DNA from: Pseudomonas sp.
Lineage (GTDB): Bacteria > Pseudomonadota > Gammaproteobacteria > Pseudomonadales > Pseudomonadaceae
Reading direction: 5' to 3'
Assembly: GCF_002796985.1 (NCBI RefSeq)
Contig: NZ_PEKX01000023.1
Span: 68,870-132,869 of the forward strand
DNA length: 64,000 nucleotides
Shown here: positions 47,996 to 57,615 of the stretch, in pieces
Layout: each line of letters starts with the position of its first letter
Position numbering within the stretch: the stretch's first letter is position 1
Notes under the pieces: generated by a model
The model's input: only the letters and a program-made list of their open reading frames with translations
Databases searched by the model: none
Told to the model about the DNA's origin: nothing
Program-made: the position numbers and the translations under genes

Positions 47996-48602
47996 GGCGT
48001 ACGCCCAGTCAGGATATCGACGCTGGCATTCTACGAAGCGGCTGGGGCGCGCCCCATGCTACTTGGGTCGCGGCGGGGCTATCCGAAAGTAGCGGGATCG
48101 ACTGTAAGAGCGGACTCCGTCCGCGATGCTTTTGAGATTCGTGTTTATGCGCCGCTTCGGCGTACTCGGGGACATTTTGTTTCGCCCCCTCGGGCGAGTT
48201 CCTTTTGTCAAACGACACAAAAGGAACCAAAAAGTCTTGCCCCTACATCCGGTTTTTCGCTTGGAGCGAAAAATACCCTCGTTGAATCGCAGTTTCAGGG
48301 GCACGCCGCGAAGGGCCATCCCTGGCCCATCGCGGCTCTCGCGGCATCCATGCCGCTCAACCCCTGAAACTCCAATTCAACGAGGCCTCCTGAAAGGGGC
48401 ACTCCGGAGCGTGCGGGTAACTCTCTGGAAGACATCAAAAGCCACAACCAAGCGCAACGGTTGCCCCGCAGGAGGAACGTAGGGCGCATAACCCGGAACG
48501 GGTTATTCGCCGATTGCCGCGCCGGCGGATAACGCTGGCGCGTTATCCGCCCTACGGTACAAGGGGCGTCCCGCACGGTTCGCGAGCAAGCTCGCTCCTA
48601 CA
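47996..48602. repeat. Repeat-rich intergenic region with large stem-loop element
   Basis: 607 bases without a gene. It holds a lone inner-REP arm (48104-48132), a hairpin TTCCTTTTGT / ACAAAAGGAA (about 48190-48217), a large inverted repeat with 24-base arms differing at two or three positions (48278-48301 and 48361-48384), a family-B palindrome (48479-48555) and a single family-A arm (48579-48601). Confidence 0.75.
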
Positions 48603-48995
48603 TCAGCCCATCGGCCAGAACAGCAGCGTCAGCACCAGCATCCCGGCATAGAACCCCGTCTCCACCGTCTCCGTCCACGGCTGAATCCGCCGCAGCGCCC
48701 CATAGACATGGACGACGATCATGAGCCCCGCCACCGCCGCCAGCACCTCGAAGGTGGTCACCAGTGCCTCGCCGGTCAACGCAGCGCGCAGCATCAGGGC
48801 TTCGACGATGAGGATGAACGCTCCCAGGCAACGCCCGAAGTACACCGCGAGATCAGTGTGCTCCGGCAACTGCCACTGCATCACCCGCGCCCACCACAAC
48901 GGCACCAGGAAGATGGGCAAGGCAAACACCAGGGTGGTGGCGATGGACAGAACCAGCAGGTAACTCTGCGCGTGCGCGCTCCATATTCCGATCAT
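48603..48995 (-). CDS. Hypothetical four-helix membrane protein
   Basis: A 130-residue inner-membrane protein with four hydrophobic segments (about 10-35, 48-68, 78-100 and 112-128). A conserved-looking WWARVMQW follows helix 1. The start has GGAAGG seven bases upstream. It lies 84 bases after the porin gene on the same strand and may be co-transcribed with it. I recognise no family. Confidence 0.7.
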   Translation of the reverse strand: MIGIWSAHAQSYLLVLSIATTLVFALPIFLVPLWWARVMQWQLPEHTDLAVYFGRCLGAFILIVEALMLRAALTGEALVTTFEVLAAVAGLMIVVHVYGALRRIQPWTETVETGFYAGMLVLTLLFWPMG

Positions 48996-49079
48996 GGCAA
49001 ACCTTCCTTGATGTGAAGAAAAAAGACGGGCGACACACCGTGCCGACCCGCCGAAATGGAGCCAAAGGAGTTGGGGGAT

Positions 49080-50267
49080 TTACCAGTTGAGGACCGCGCC
49101 CACCGCGAAGGTGTCGGTGTCCTCGCTGACCGTGGAGCCCTTGCGGCCGTCGATCTCGTAGACGTTGTATTCGGCCACCAGCTTCAGGTTGTCGTTGATG
49201 GTGCGGAAGTAGGCGATGCCCTGGGTGGAGTAGTCCGCCGCGCTGCCCAGGCCGTTGCCGTCGTCGCGGGTCTCGCCGGTGGACAGCGCCACGCGGTTCT
49301 TGCCCCAGCTGTAGGAGCCCTGCAGCAGCACGCCACGGCTGTCCACCTCACGCAGTGCGGCTTCGCCGGCGTTGTTGGTGAAGAACGGGTTGATGCCTTT
49401 GGCAGTGAAGCCCGAGCCGGTCAGCGAGAAACCGCCCATCTTCGCCTGGAGGCCGTAGCCCAGGCCCTTGGAGGTCACGCTGTCGACTTCGTCGTTGGTG
49501 TTCTTCGAGGTCTGGTAGGCGCCGTTGACCCAGCTGTAGATCTTCGCGCCACCCACATCGAACTGGTAGCTGATCTCGCTCTCGTAGCGCGGATTGTCCT
49601 GGTACGCCTTGTCGTCCAGGCCGTCGCTGGCGTCCTTGTCGATCTGGTTGGTGTCGATCGGGTCCATGATGCCGACGGCGACGTGCAGGCCCTCCACCAG
49701 GTTGTTGTTGCGGTAGGTGATCTGCGAGGTCGGGAACGGGTACGGATAGCCGGTGCCGATGTTGCCGAAGGACACGCCCTTGCCGTCCACCAGGCCGAGG
49801 GTGTCGCTGGCGTTGCCGAAGCCGGCGAGCAGTTCGTCGAGGAAGATGTTGGAGCGCGAGAACAGGCCGAAGTCCTTGCCGATCAGCACCTCGCCCCAGT
49901 CGCCGGCGACGTTGCCGTAGAACTGGCGGACGTCGATGGCGGTGTCGGTGCCGTCCTGCTCGCTGTCGTTGATGGTCACCCAGAACGAGGAGCGCCCGGT
50001 GAGAGTCAGGTCGTCGATCTTCTTGCCGAAGTTGAAGCCGATGTAGTTGGGCAGGAAGCCCATCTTCACCCGCGACTGGCGGCGGTCGTAGGTTTCGCCG
50101 TTACGGTCGACATCGCTGTTCACATAGAAGGCGTTGAAATAGCCATCGGTGGAAAAGGTGGTGTCGTCCTTGTCGTACAGGGTGATATCGGCGCAAGCCG
50201 GGCCAGCCAGCGTGGCCAGTGCCAGCGGCAGCAACTGGCGGCGGACGGCGATCTTGTTCTTGTTCAT
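49080..50267 (-). CDS. Gram-negative general-type porin
   Basis: A 395-residue outer membrane barrel with a signal peptide (about 26 residues, ending PACAD). The mature start DITLYDKDDTTFSTDGYFNA, periodic aromatic strands, the GNVAGDWGEVLIGKDFGLF segment typical of trimeric porins (porin_4 family) and the C-terminal FAVGAVLNW support the call. The start has GGAGA upstream. A weaker copy of the PQQ-cluster motif lies about 200 bases upstream (50469-50481). It may bring alcohols or related substrates into the periplasm. Confidence 0.87.
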   Translation of the reverse strand: MNKNKIAVRRQLLPLALATLAGPACADITLYDKDDTTFSTDGYFNAFYVNSDVDRNGETYDRRQSRVKMGFLPNYIGFNFGKKIDDLTLTGRSSFWVTINDSEQDGTDTAIDVRQFYGNVAGDWGEVLIGKDFGLFSRSNIFLDELLAGFGNASDTLGLVDGKGVSFGNIGTGYPYPFPTSQITYRNNNLVEGLHVAVGIMDPIDTNQIDKDASDGLDDKAYQDNPRYESEISYQFDVGGAKIYSWVNGAYQTSKNTNDEVDSVTSKGLGYGLQAKMGGFSLTGSGFTAKGINPFFTNNAGEAALREVDSRGVLLQGSYSWGKNRVALSTGETRDDGNGLGSAADYSTQGIAYFRTINDNLKLVAEYNVYEIDGRKGSTVSEDTDTFAVGAVLNW

Positions 50268-50468
50268 GGCGCTCTCCGGGTGGGGGATCGACTGCGGGTC
50301 AGTCGTGTCGGAGGCGATTATCGAAACGCTGCAGGGTGCGCCATACGCTGCTTTGGCGCTGCTTCAGCAGGCCTTGCGGGCGTCTCGCGGAAGCGCTGCG
50401 CAAGGCGCTGCGACTGCCGCGACCTAGGGCGCGCGGCGATGGTCGCGGGTAGTCGCGACCGCCGGACC

Positions 50469-50481
50469 ACTACCTCGGATC
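50469..50481. promoter_or_regulatory. Weak third copy of the PQQ-cluster motif upstream of the porin
   Basis: ACTACCTCGGATC matches 10 of 13 positions of the core ACTACCTTGGTAC found at 37719 and 41563. It lies in the 289-base region before the porin. Too short to be convincing alone. Confidence 0.3.
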
Positions 50482-50556
50482 AGGTCTGGCGACCTAAGGC
50501 AAAAGTCGACCCGGGCACCGTCTTGCGGACGGTACCCTCGGTCGAAAGAAGGAGGT

Positions 50557-52854
50557 TCAGGCGTGACTGAGCAGCAGCCAGTGCCCACCCTGGGCTGACA
50601 TCAGTGCCGAATGCGCGGCACGCAACTCGGTGGCGCAGAGGTTGCCCAGGGCCTGGGCCATGGACTCGCGATGAGCCGCTGCGACACCGGCCAACTGGTC
50701 GCTCCAGGCCTGCTGCAGACGTTCCGCAAAGTCTCCCGGCGGCCGCGCCAACTCGGCGGCCAGCGGCGCGCGCAGGCTGTCGATGCGCTGAGGGTCGATG
50801 CGCAGCAGCGCTTCGCCCTGGCGGTAAAGGAAGCTATCCACCTCGGCCTGCAGCTCCACCGCCGACAACAGCGGCGACTGCACGGCGAAAAGGATGCCGC
50901 GCCGCATGCCGACCTGGCGGAAACCGCAATACAGCGCATAGGCCAACTGCCGCTCGCCGCGCAGCCAGTGGAAGAAGGCCGGTTCCAGCACACGGGCCAG
51001 CAAGCGCCATGCGGCTTCGTCAGACGCCGAGCAGGATGCCAGCGGGCAGAACAGCAGCAGCGCTGCTTCACCAGGGATTTCCAGCGCCTGGCGGTGACGG
51101 CCAGCGGGACCGCTACGGGGCGGTAGCGCACTCGTGGTCGTGTGGCCGGCCAGTATGTCCGGCAACTCGGCGCCCTCGCTCAGGGCATCCCAATGTGCGG
51201 CGGACCAGTCCGGCGGCGCTTCGCCGTCGCAGGCCAGTATCTGCGGCAGCAGATCGAGCAACTGGCGGATCGGCATTTCCCCCTCGCGGCGCCGGCGTTC
51301 GGCGGCGAGCAGGCGTGCGCCCTGTTCCAGCACGGTGTCGGGCGGACTCTGCAGTGCGTGGATCGCAGCTTCGGCCAGTTCGGTGAGGTGGGCTTTCGCC
51401 CCGGACAGCAACAGCGCCCAGTCACCGTCCACGACCTCCAGACGCAACGTGGCGCCTTCGTGCCGTGCCGCACCGGCCAACGGTCGCAAGGTTTGTCGGG
51501 CGCAAAGGAATGCTGCTCGGCCCGGTGCCTGCGGGAAACGCCAGCGCAGGTAAAGGGCAACGGGCTCGGCTTCCGCGAGCGCTTGCGTCGGCGTGAAGGA
51601 CCACGGCTCACCTCGGAGCGGTTCGATGCTGCGCTGCGAGCTGCGGGCGACATCGAGGATGAAGCCGGCCGAAGTCAGGGATTCGCCAATCACCGACTCG
51701 CAGGCGAACAGTCGGGTCATCCGTGGCGTCACCAGCTGGGTGAGCCATGCCGACGGATTGGCGCTTTCCGCACGGCGTTGCAGCTGTTCCAGAACGCCGG
51801 ATGGTTCATCGACCGGGGCGGCGGCGAGGATATCCGCCGGCAATTTGCACAGCGCTTCCAGCCAGGAGAGGAAGGCCGATTCCACAAGATCGGCGGTGGT
51901 GGCTTCGGCCAGTTCGAAATCGAAACGCAGCAACGCCTGGCCGTTGGCAAAGCGGCTCAGGCGCGCACGAGCGCTGTCGGCCAGGCCGTTCTGCCCCAGG
52001 CAGGCCAGCAGCGATCCGGGCGCCTCGTCGGCGAGCCAGCCCTGCATCTGTTCCAGCAGCGCACCGCCCTCACTCGCCACGCCCTTCAGGGCGAAGGCGA
52101 GCACCAGTCGCGGCGCACCGGGCAGGCGCAGCTTCAGCTCCTGACCGGCCAGCGGCAGGAGGGATTCGTCGCTGGCGGACTCAGCCAGCGCGCCCACCGG
52201 GAACGCAGCGGCTTCGCGCTCAGCCAGTGCTGCCAGCTCTTCCAGCGATTGCGGCCCCTGCACCCAGAGTTCCAGCGCCGCGCCAGCCTGGCAGGCGCGG
52301 ATGAAGTCGCGCAGCGCCTTCTGGAACTCGGAGCTCTCCACTTTCAGGGTGTCGCGCCGACCGGCCACGAAGCGCCCCAGCGGGTGCCCCGGCGCCACCG
52401 CCAGCGCCAGAGCGGCGTCGATCAGCGTATCGGCATCGCGGCCACGGGCGAGGAACTCGGCTTCCAGCACTTCGCGCTCGGCGACCTGCACCGCTTCATC
52501 CAGATGCGGCCGCGCGAGCATGTCCACCAGCCGCGCCAGCCCATCACCCAGGGCGTCGGCCGGCACCTCGAAGAAGTAGTCGGTCTGCCGCGCGCGGGTG
52601 CTGGCATTGACCCGCCCGCCACGGGCCTGCACCCAGGGCATCAGCCGCTCGCCCTCGACGAAGCGTTCGCCACAGAGGAACAGCAGGTGCTCGATGAAAT
52701 GCGCAAGGCCCGGGAAGGCTTCCGGCTCGTCGTGGCTGCCACGGGCGATGCGCAACAGCGCGGCGGCGCGGCTGGCGCCCGGGGCGTGAACGACAGTGGC
52801 GCGCAGGCCATTGGCGAGGGTCAGGGTCTTGGCGTGAAGGCTGTTCATCGGCAT
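50557..52854 (-). CDS. pqqF: M16-family zinc metalloprotease, PqqF-like
   Basis: A 765-residue insulinase-type protease. The inverted zinc motif HFIEH (residues 52-56, in PGLAHFIEHLLFL) and a downstream acidic helix (REVLEAEF) are present, followed by further M16-like domains to the end. Length and N-terminus (LTLANGLRATVVHAPGASRA) resemble pseudomonad PqqF, which trims the PqqA-derived intermediate during PQQ synthesis. No pqqA-E genes lie in the window, so the name rests on similarity and the nearby PQQ-linked genes. The exact start (52854 or 52848) is uncertain. Confidence 0.7.
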   Translation of the reverse strand: MPMNSLHAKTLTLANGLRATVVHAPGASRAAALLRIARGSHDEPEAFPGLAHFIEHLLFLCGERFVEGERLMPWVQARGGRVNASTRARQTDYFFEVPADALGDGLARLVDMLARPHLDEAVQVAEREVLEAEFLARGRDADTLIDAALALAVAPGHPLGRFVAGRRDTLKVESSEFQKALRDFIRACQAGAALELWVQGPQSLEELAALAEREAAAFPVGALAESASDESLLPLAGQELKLRLPGAPRLVLAFALKGVASEGGALLEQMQGWLADEAPGSLLACLGQNGLADSARARLSRFANGQALLRFDFELAEATTADLVESAFLSWLEALCKLPADILAAAPVDEPSGVLEQLQRRAESANPSAWLTQLVTPRMTRLFACESVIGESLTSAGFILDVARSSQRSIEPLRGEPWSFTPTQALAEAEPVALYLRWRFPQAPGRAAFLCARQTLRPLAGAARHEGATLRLEVVDGDWALLLSGAKAHLTELAEAAIHALQSPPDTVLEQGARLLAAERRRREGEMPIRQLLDLLPQILACDGEAPPDWSAAHWDALSEGAELPDILAGHTTTSALPPRSGPAGRHRQALEIPGEAALLLFCPLASCSASDEAAWRLLARVLEPAFFHWLRGERQLAYALYCGFRQVGMRRGILFAVQSPLLSAVELQAEVDSFLYRQGEALLRIDPQRIDSLRAPLAAELARPPGDFAERLQQAWSDQLAGVAAAHRESMAQALGNLCATELRAAHSALMSAQGGHWLLLSHA

Positions 52855-53013
52855 TCGGTCCGGTCCATGGCCGCCACCATCGCCGAAGCCATGGCAAAGG
52901 GAAATACGGCTTTGGCAGTAACGAATCGCCGGCATTGGCTCGCGCCACTGAGCCGGCTACCATTTCCGGCTCCACTCCACCCTCGGAACTCTCTTGTAAG
53001 GAGCACGCTCGCC

Positions 53014-53541
53014 ATGGGCACCGCCCTGCTGATCATCGACGTCCAGTCCGACCTGTGTACCGGCGACTACGCCTGCTTCGACATCGACAACGTGCTGCAG
53101 CGCATCAATGGCCTGAGTCGCGCGGCGCGTGAGGCCGGCGTGCCGGTGGTGCTGGTGCAGCACGAGGACGATGACCTGCAGTATGGCAGCGCCGGCTGGC
53201 AGCTGGAAACGCGACTGCTCACCGCCCCTGCGGACCTCAAGGTGCGCAAGATCACCCCGGACTCCTTCCTGCGCACTGACCTGGCCGACCTGCTGCAATC
53301 GCGCGGCATCGACCATCTGGTGGTCTGCGGCCTGCAGAGCGACTACTGCGTCGACACCACCACCCGCCGTGCCCTGGCCCAGGGTTACTCGGTGACGCTG
53401 GTGGGCGATGCCCATTCCACCGTCGACAACGCCGTGCTCAGCGCCGCACAGATCACCGCACACCACAACGCCGTGCTGGGCAGCATCAGCAGTTTCGGCA
53501 AGCGCGCGAAGGTCGTCCCGGCCGTCGACGTGCGCTTCTGA
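53014..53541 (+). CDS. Isochorismatase-like cysteine hydrolase
   Basis: A 175-residue cysteine hydrolase of the isochorismatase/nicotinamidase superfamily. The catalytic Asp is in LLIIDVQSDLC, the Lys in KVRKITPDSF, and the nucleophilic Cys in GLQSDYCVDTT. It is cytoplasmic; the substrate is probably an amide or ureido compound but cannot be named. AAGGAG lies ten bases upstream of the ATG. A LysR gene follows after 19 bases in the same direction. Confidence 0.88.
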   Translation: MGTALLIIDVQSDLCTGDYACFDIDNVLQRINGLSRAAREAGVPVVLVQHEDDDLQYGSAGWQLETRLLTAPADLKVRKITPDSFLRTDLADLLQSRGIDHLVVCGLQSDYCVDTTTRRALAQGYSVTLVGDAHSTVDNAVLSAAQITAHHNAVLGSISSFGKRAKVVPAVDVRF

Positions 53542-53560
53542 ATTCCGTCAGGAGAGCGCC

Positions 53561-54481
53561 ATGAACTTCGACTGGAACGACATCCCGATCCTCCTCGCCC
53601 TCGCCCGCCATGGCAGCATGAGCGCCGCCGGGCGTGCGTTGGGCGTCGACCCCTCGACCATGAGCCGGCGTCTGGTGGCGGCGGAAAGCGCGTTGCAGAC
53701 CCGCCTGTTCATCCGTGACAACTCGGGCTACCAGGCCACCGACGCCGGCGCGGCCTTCCTCGGCTATGCCGAGCGCATCCTCGGCGACGTGCAGAGCATG
53801 CTGCTGGAGACACGCAACGAAGCCAGCGCCATCAGCGGCTCGGTGCGCATCACCGCGGTGGACTTCCTGTTCAGCCACTGGCTGGTGCAACACATGCCGC
53901 AGATGGCGCGCACCTATCCCAACCTGCAATTGCAGCTGATTCCGGCGAACCGCGCGCTGTCCTTCACCCGCCGCGAAGCCGACTTCGCCCTGCGCCTGGC
54001 GCGCCCGGCGGAGGATGCCGCGCTGGTGATGCGCAAGGTCGCCGACATCGGCTTCGCCATCTACGCCGCCACACCCTTCGCCCAGGTACCACCTGAACAC
54101 TGGCCGCAGCAGCCCTGGCTGGGCTACGGCGAAGACCTGGATGACACGCCGGAAATGTGCTGGCTGCGCCGCTTCGTCCCGGATGCCAATTTCGCCCTGC
54201 GCGCGAGCAGCGTGACCACGCTGATCCATGCCTGCGAAAGCGGCCTGGGCATGGCGCTGCTGCCCTGCTTCCTCGGCGAGCGCGAGGGGCTGGTGCGCCT
54301 TTCCGGCGCGGCGGTCGTGCGGGAAATCTGGCTGCTTGCACACCGCGATGCCGGCCGCATCGGCCGCTTCCAGGCGGTCAACGACTGGCTGCGCGAAGTG
54401 TTCGACCAGGACGCCGCACAGCTCAGCGGCGAACATCTCGACGGGCGCGCGCTCGGTGCGGTGGAAGTCAGCCGGGGCTAG
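53561..54481 (+). CDS. LysR-family regulator
   Basis: A 306-residue LysR-type regulator: helix-turn-helix at about 8-60 (LARHGSMSAAGRALGVDPST, MSRRLVAAES) and a substrate-binding domain from about 90. The start has AGGAGAGCG upstream. It is probably co-transcribed with the isochorismatase-like gene. A 16-bp perfect bidirectional terminator follows. Confidence 0.88.
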   Translation: MNFDWNDIPILLALARHGSMSAAGRALGVDPSTMSRRLVAAESALQTRLFIRDNSGYQATDAGAAFLGYAERILGDVQSMLLETRNEASAISGSVRITAVDFLFSHWLVQHMPQMARTYPNLQLQLIPANRALSFTRREADFALRLARPAEDAALVMRKVADIGFAIYAATPFAQVPPEHWPQQPWLGYGEDLDDTPEMCWLRRFVPDANFALRASSVTTLIHACESGLGMALLPCFLGEREGLVRLSGAAVVREIWLLAHRDAGRIGRFQAVNDWLREVFDQDAAQLSGEHLDGRALGAVEVSRG

Positions 54482-54532
54482 GTCAGGACAAGACAGAGCC
54501 AGCATAAGAACGAGCTGGCAAGAAAAAGCCCG

Positions 54533-54568
54533 GATGTCTCGCGACATCCGGGCTTTTTGCCGTCGGGG
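54533..54568. terminator. Bidirectional terminator
   Basis: AAAAAGCCCGGATGTC with its exact complement and a 4-base loop (TCGC). It separates the LysR gene (plus) from atoE (minus). Confidence 0.94.
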
Positions 54569-54580
54569 CCGAATGCGTGG

Positions 54581-56020
54581 TTACGGCTGGACCGGTGGCA
54601 GGTACTGCAGGGTGGTGCCCAGCGCCCAGAGCAGGAACAGCACCAGTGGGATGTGCGCGAGCAGCTGGACGAAGCTGAAGCCGATCAGGTCGCGGGCCTT
54701 CAGGCCCAGCACGCCCAGCAGCGGCAGCATGTAGAACGGGTTGATCAGGTTCGGCAGCGCCTCGGCGGCGTTGTAGATCTGCACTGCCCAGCCCAGGTGG
54801 TACTGCAGGTCGTTGGCCACCTGCATCACGTACGGCGCCTCGATAATCCACTTGCCGCCGCCGGAGGGGATGAAGAAGCCCAACACCGCCGAGTACACGC
54901 CCATCAGCAGCGCGTAGGTGTCGTGGGAGGCGATCTGCACGAAGAAGGTGGAAATGTGGTGGGCGATGGTGGAACCGTCGCCGCCCTTCACGGTGGTCAG
55001 GATCGCCGCGATGGAGCCGTACAGCGGGAACTGGATCAGTACCCCGGTGGTGGTCGGCACGGCGCGCGCCACGGCGTCGAGGAAGTTGCGCGGGCGCCAG
55101 TGCAGCAGCGCGCCAACCATGATGAACAGCAGGTTGTAGGTGTTCAGCCCGGAGATCGCGGTGATTGCCGGCTTGGTGCTGAACTCGTGGACCAGCCAGC
55201 CAGCGGCCAGGGCTACCAGCATCAGGATCAGCAGCGGGCTGTGCTCCAGCCATTCACCAGGGCGGGTCGCCTTCGGCGCGCTCGGCGGGGTGAAGCTGAC
55301 GTCCACGCCGCAGGCCTTGGCGTCACGGGCGCTGGCGGCGCCGGGAGCGGTCATGTAGGCGATGACCAGCGACACCAGCACCAGGGCCAGCAGCATCACG
55401 CCGGACTGCCAGAGGAAGATGGTCTCGGTGAACGGGATGACGCCGGTGATCGCCAGGATCGACGGCGGCAGGCTGGCCGGGTTGGCCTGCAATTGCGCAG
55501 CGGACGACGACAGGCCCAGCGCCCAGACCGCGCCGAGGCCCAGGTAAGCAGCAGCGCCGGCGGCACGGTAGTCCATCTTCAGGTCTTCGCGGCGTGCCAG
55601 GGCGCGCACCAGCAGGCCACCGAACACCAGCGACAGGCCCCAGTTGAGCAGCGACGCCACCATGGAGATCACGGCGACCCAGGCCACCGCCGAGCGGCCG
55701 TTCTTCGGCACGCGGGCGAACAGATCGATGAGTTTCGACGCCGGGCCGGAGCTGGCGACGACATAGCCGCCGATGACCACGAAGGCCATCTGCATGGTGA
55801 ACGGTATCAGGCTCCAGAAGCCGTCACCGAAGGCCTTGGCGGTTTCGGTGGCCGGCGCGCCGATGGCCAGGGCAGCGACGCTGACGATCAGCACCGCGAG
55901 TGCGGCAAAGACCCAGGAGTCGGGGAACCAGCGTTCGGCCCAGTTCGAACAGGCCATGGCGAAGCGCGCCGAGCGGCTGTCCTGGAGGGCTGTGCCGGAG
56001 TTGTGCACGTGGGAATTCAT
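54581..56020 (-). CDS. atoE: Short-chain fatty acid transporter AtoE
   Basis: A 479-residue inner-membrane carrier with about 11-12 helices, of the AtoE short-chain fatty acid uptake family. Diagnostic segments are NWAERWFPDSWVFAALAVL near the N-terminus, FFIPSGGGKWIIEAPYV, and NLINPFYMLPLLG. It brings in acetoacetate or butyrate for the adjacent CoA-transferase and thiolase. It is on the same strand as atoB, but a terminator (56092-56125) separates them, so it probably also has its own promoter. Confidence 0.92.
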   Translation of the reverse strand: MNSHVHNSGTALQDSRSARFAMACSNWAERWFPDSWVFAALAVLIVSVAALAIGAPATETAKAFGDGFWSLIPFTMQMAFVVIGGYVVASSGPASKLIDLFARVPKNGRSAVAWVAVISMVASLLNWGLSLVFGGLLVRALARREDLKMDYRAAGAAAYLGLGAVWALGLSSSAAQLQANPASLPPSILAITGVIPFTETIFLWQSGVMLLALVLVSLVIAYMTAPGAASARDAKACGVDVSFTPPSAPKATRPGEWLEHSPLLILMLVALAAGWLVHEFSTKPAITAISGLNTYNLLFIMVGALLHWRPRNFLDAVARAVPTTTGVLIQFPLYGSIAAILTTVKGGDGSTIAHHISTFFVQIASHDTYALLMGVYSAVLGFFIPSGGGKWIIEAPYVMQVANDLQYHLGWAVQIYNAAEALPNLINPFYMLPLLGVLGLKARDLIGFSFVQLLAHIPLVLFLLWALGTTLQYLPPVQP

Positions 56021-56091
56021 AAAGGTCTACCTCGTTGTTCTTGTAATGGTTCATCGTCGGACGGGGCTTGTGGCAATACCCGTCCTGGAAT

Positions 56092-56125
56092 GAAAAACCG
56101 CCCGGCCTGCGTGGGGCCGAGCGGT
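56092..56125 (-). terminator. Terminator between atoB and atoE
   Basis: Read on the minus strand: stem ACCGCTCGGCC / GGCCGGGCGGT (one G-T type mismatch) followed by TTTTT. It ends the dhcA-dhcB-atoB transcript, at least partly. Confidence 0.8.
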
Positions 56126-56275
56126 GACGCAAGGGTTGGCCGACGCCGAGATCCTTTCGAAGCCCAGCGCCGGCCAACTGCGGCGGGATGCCGTCTGTCG
56201 GTGTGCCCACCGTCCATCCCGCCTGCCTGACCGGCATGGGTACATGCCGGTCGGTGCTCGCCAATCGAGCGTTAC

Positions 56276-57457
56276 TCAGTCCCGGACGAGGGCCATCGCA
56301 ACACCCTGACCGCCACCGATGCACAGGGTCGCCAGACCCTTCTTCGCATCGCGGCGGAGCATTTCATGGAGCAGCGTCACCAGCACGCGGCAACCCGAGG
56401 CACCGATGGGGTGGCCGAGGGCGACGGCGCCGCCGTTGACGTTGACCTTCTCGGCGTTCCAGCCCAGCTCCTTGCCGACCGACAGGGCCTGCGCAGCGAA
56501 GGCTTCGTTGGCCTCGATCAGCTCGACGTCGTCGAGGCTCCAGCCGGCCTTTTCCAGGCAGCTGCGGGTCGCGGTCACCGGGGCGATGCCCATGATCGAC
56601 GGGTCGACGCCACTGCTCGCGTAGGCTTGGATGCGCGCCAGAACCGGGAGGTTCAGACTGCGTGCGCGCTCGGCGCTCATCAGCAGCACGGCAGCAGCGC
56701 CATCGTTGAGGGTGGAGGCGTTGCCGGCGGTGACGGTGCCGTCCTTCTTGAAGGCAGGCTTGAGCTTGCCCAGCGACTCGGCGGTGGTGCCGGCGCGCGG
56801 CTGCTCGTCGGTGTCGAAGGACAGCGGGTCGCCCTTGCGCTGGGGAATCAGCACCGGGGTGATCTCGTCCTTGAAGCGCCCGGCCTCGATGGCCGAGGCG
56901 GCTTTCAGCTGGGACTGCGCGGAGAAGGCGTCCTGCGCCTCACGGCTGATGCCGAACTTCTGGGCCAGGTTCTCGGCGGTGATGCCCATGTGATAGTCGT
57001 TGAAGGCGTCGATCAGGCCATCGCGCAGCAGGGTGTCCTGCAACTCGGCGTGGCCCATGCGCAGGCCGGTACGGGCCTTGGGCAGCACGTAGGGCGCGAG
57101 GCTCATGCTCTCCTGGCCGCCAGCGATGATGGTGTCGGCATCACCGCAACGGATCGCCTGGACGCCGAGAAACAACGCCTTCAGGCCCGAGCCACAGAGC
57201 TTGTTGATGGTCATCGACGGCACTTCCACCGGCAGGCCGGCGCCGATGGCGGCCTGGCGCGCGGGGTTCTGCCCGGCGCCGGCGGTGAGCACCTGGCCGA
57301 GGATGACTTCGTCGATCTGATCGGGCTTCACGCCGCTGCGTTCGAGCAGCGAGCGGATGACCAGGCTGCCCAGTTCATGGGCGGGAATGTTCGCCAGGCT
57401 GCCCTGGAAGGCGCCGATGGCGGTACGGGTGGCGGCAACAATGACTACGTCTTGCAT
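56276..57457 (-). CDS. atoB: Acetyl-CoA acetyltransferase (thiolase)
   Basis: A 393-residue thiolase that cleaves acetoacetyl-CoA to two acetyl-CoA. The acylated Cys is in [11 protein letters not shown], the His in [14 protein letters not shown] and the second Cys in CIGGGQG. The ATG at 57457 has GGAG eight bases upstream; longer frames read into the REP repeat and are not real. It follows dhcB after a REP element and an 8-bp tandem repeat. Confidence 0.96.
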   Translation of the reverse strand: MQDVVIVAATRTAIGAFQGSLANIPAHELGSLVIRSLLERSGVKPDQIDEVILGQVLTAGAGQNPARQAAIGAGLPVEVPSMTINKLCGSGLKALFLGVQAIRCGDADTIIAGGQESMSLAPYVLPKARTGLRMGHAELQDTLLRDGLIDAFNDYHMGITAENLAQKFGISREAQDAFSAQSQLKAASAIEAGRFKDEITPVLIPQRKGDPLSFDTDEQPRAGTTAESLGKLKPAFKKDGTVTAGNASTLNDGAAAVLLMSAERARSLNLPVLARIQAYASSGVDPSIMGIAPVTATRSCLEKAGWSLDDVELIEANEAFAAQALSVGKELGWNAEKVNVNGGAVALGHPIGASGCRVLVTLLHEMLRRDAKKGLATLCIGGGQGVAMALVRD

Positions 57458-57487
57458 CTGGGACTCCGAAGCAGGCTTTAGCTCTTT

Positions 57488-57559
57488 GTAGGAGCGAGCT
57501 TGCTCGCGAACGCTCTTGTCCCGAAGTCCGGGCGGGTTCGCGAGCAAGCTCGCTCCTAC
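57488..57559. repeat. REP-type inverted repeat (family A) between dhcB and atoB
   Basis: Both arms are intact (GTAGGAGCGAGCTTGCTCGC at 57488 and its complement ending at 57559). It is inside a likely operon. Confidence 0.88.
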
Positions 57560-57615
57560 AAAGGATCAAAGGATCAAAGGATCAAAGGATCAAAGGATCA
57601 GGGGATCAGGGGATC
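57560..57615. repeat. 8-bp tandem repeat ending in the dhcB stop
   Basis: Seven head-to-tail units: five of AAAGGATC and two of AGGGGATC, directly after the REP element. The last unit covers part of the dhcB stop codon (minus strand). Each unit contains GATC. Confidence 0.92.

Noticed and set aside
57458..57547. N-terminal extension of AtoB through the REP element
   Set aside because: The extra residues come from the REP palindrome; the ATG at 57457 has a good ribosome site and matches the thiolase N-terminus.
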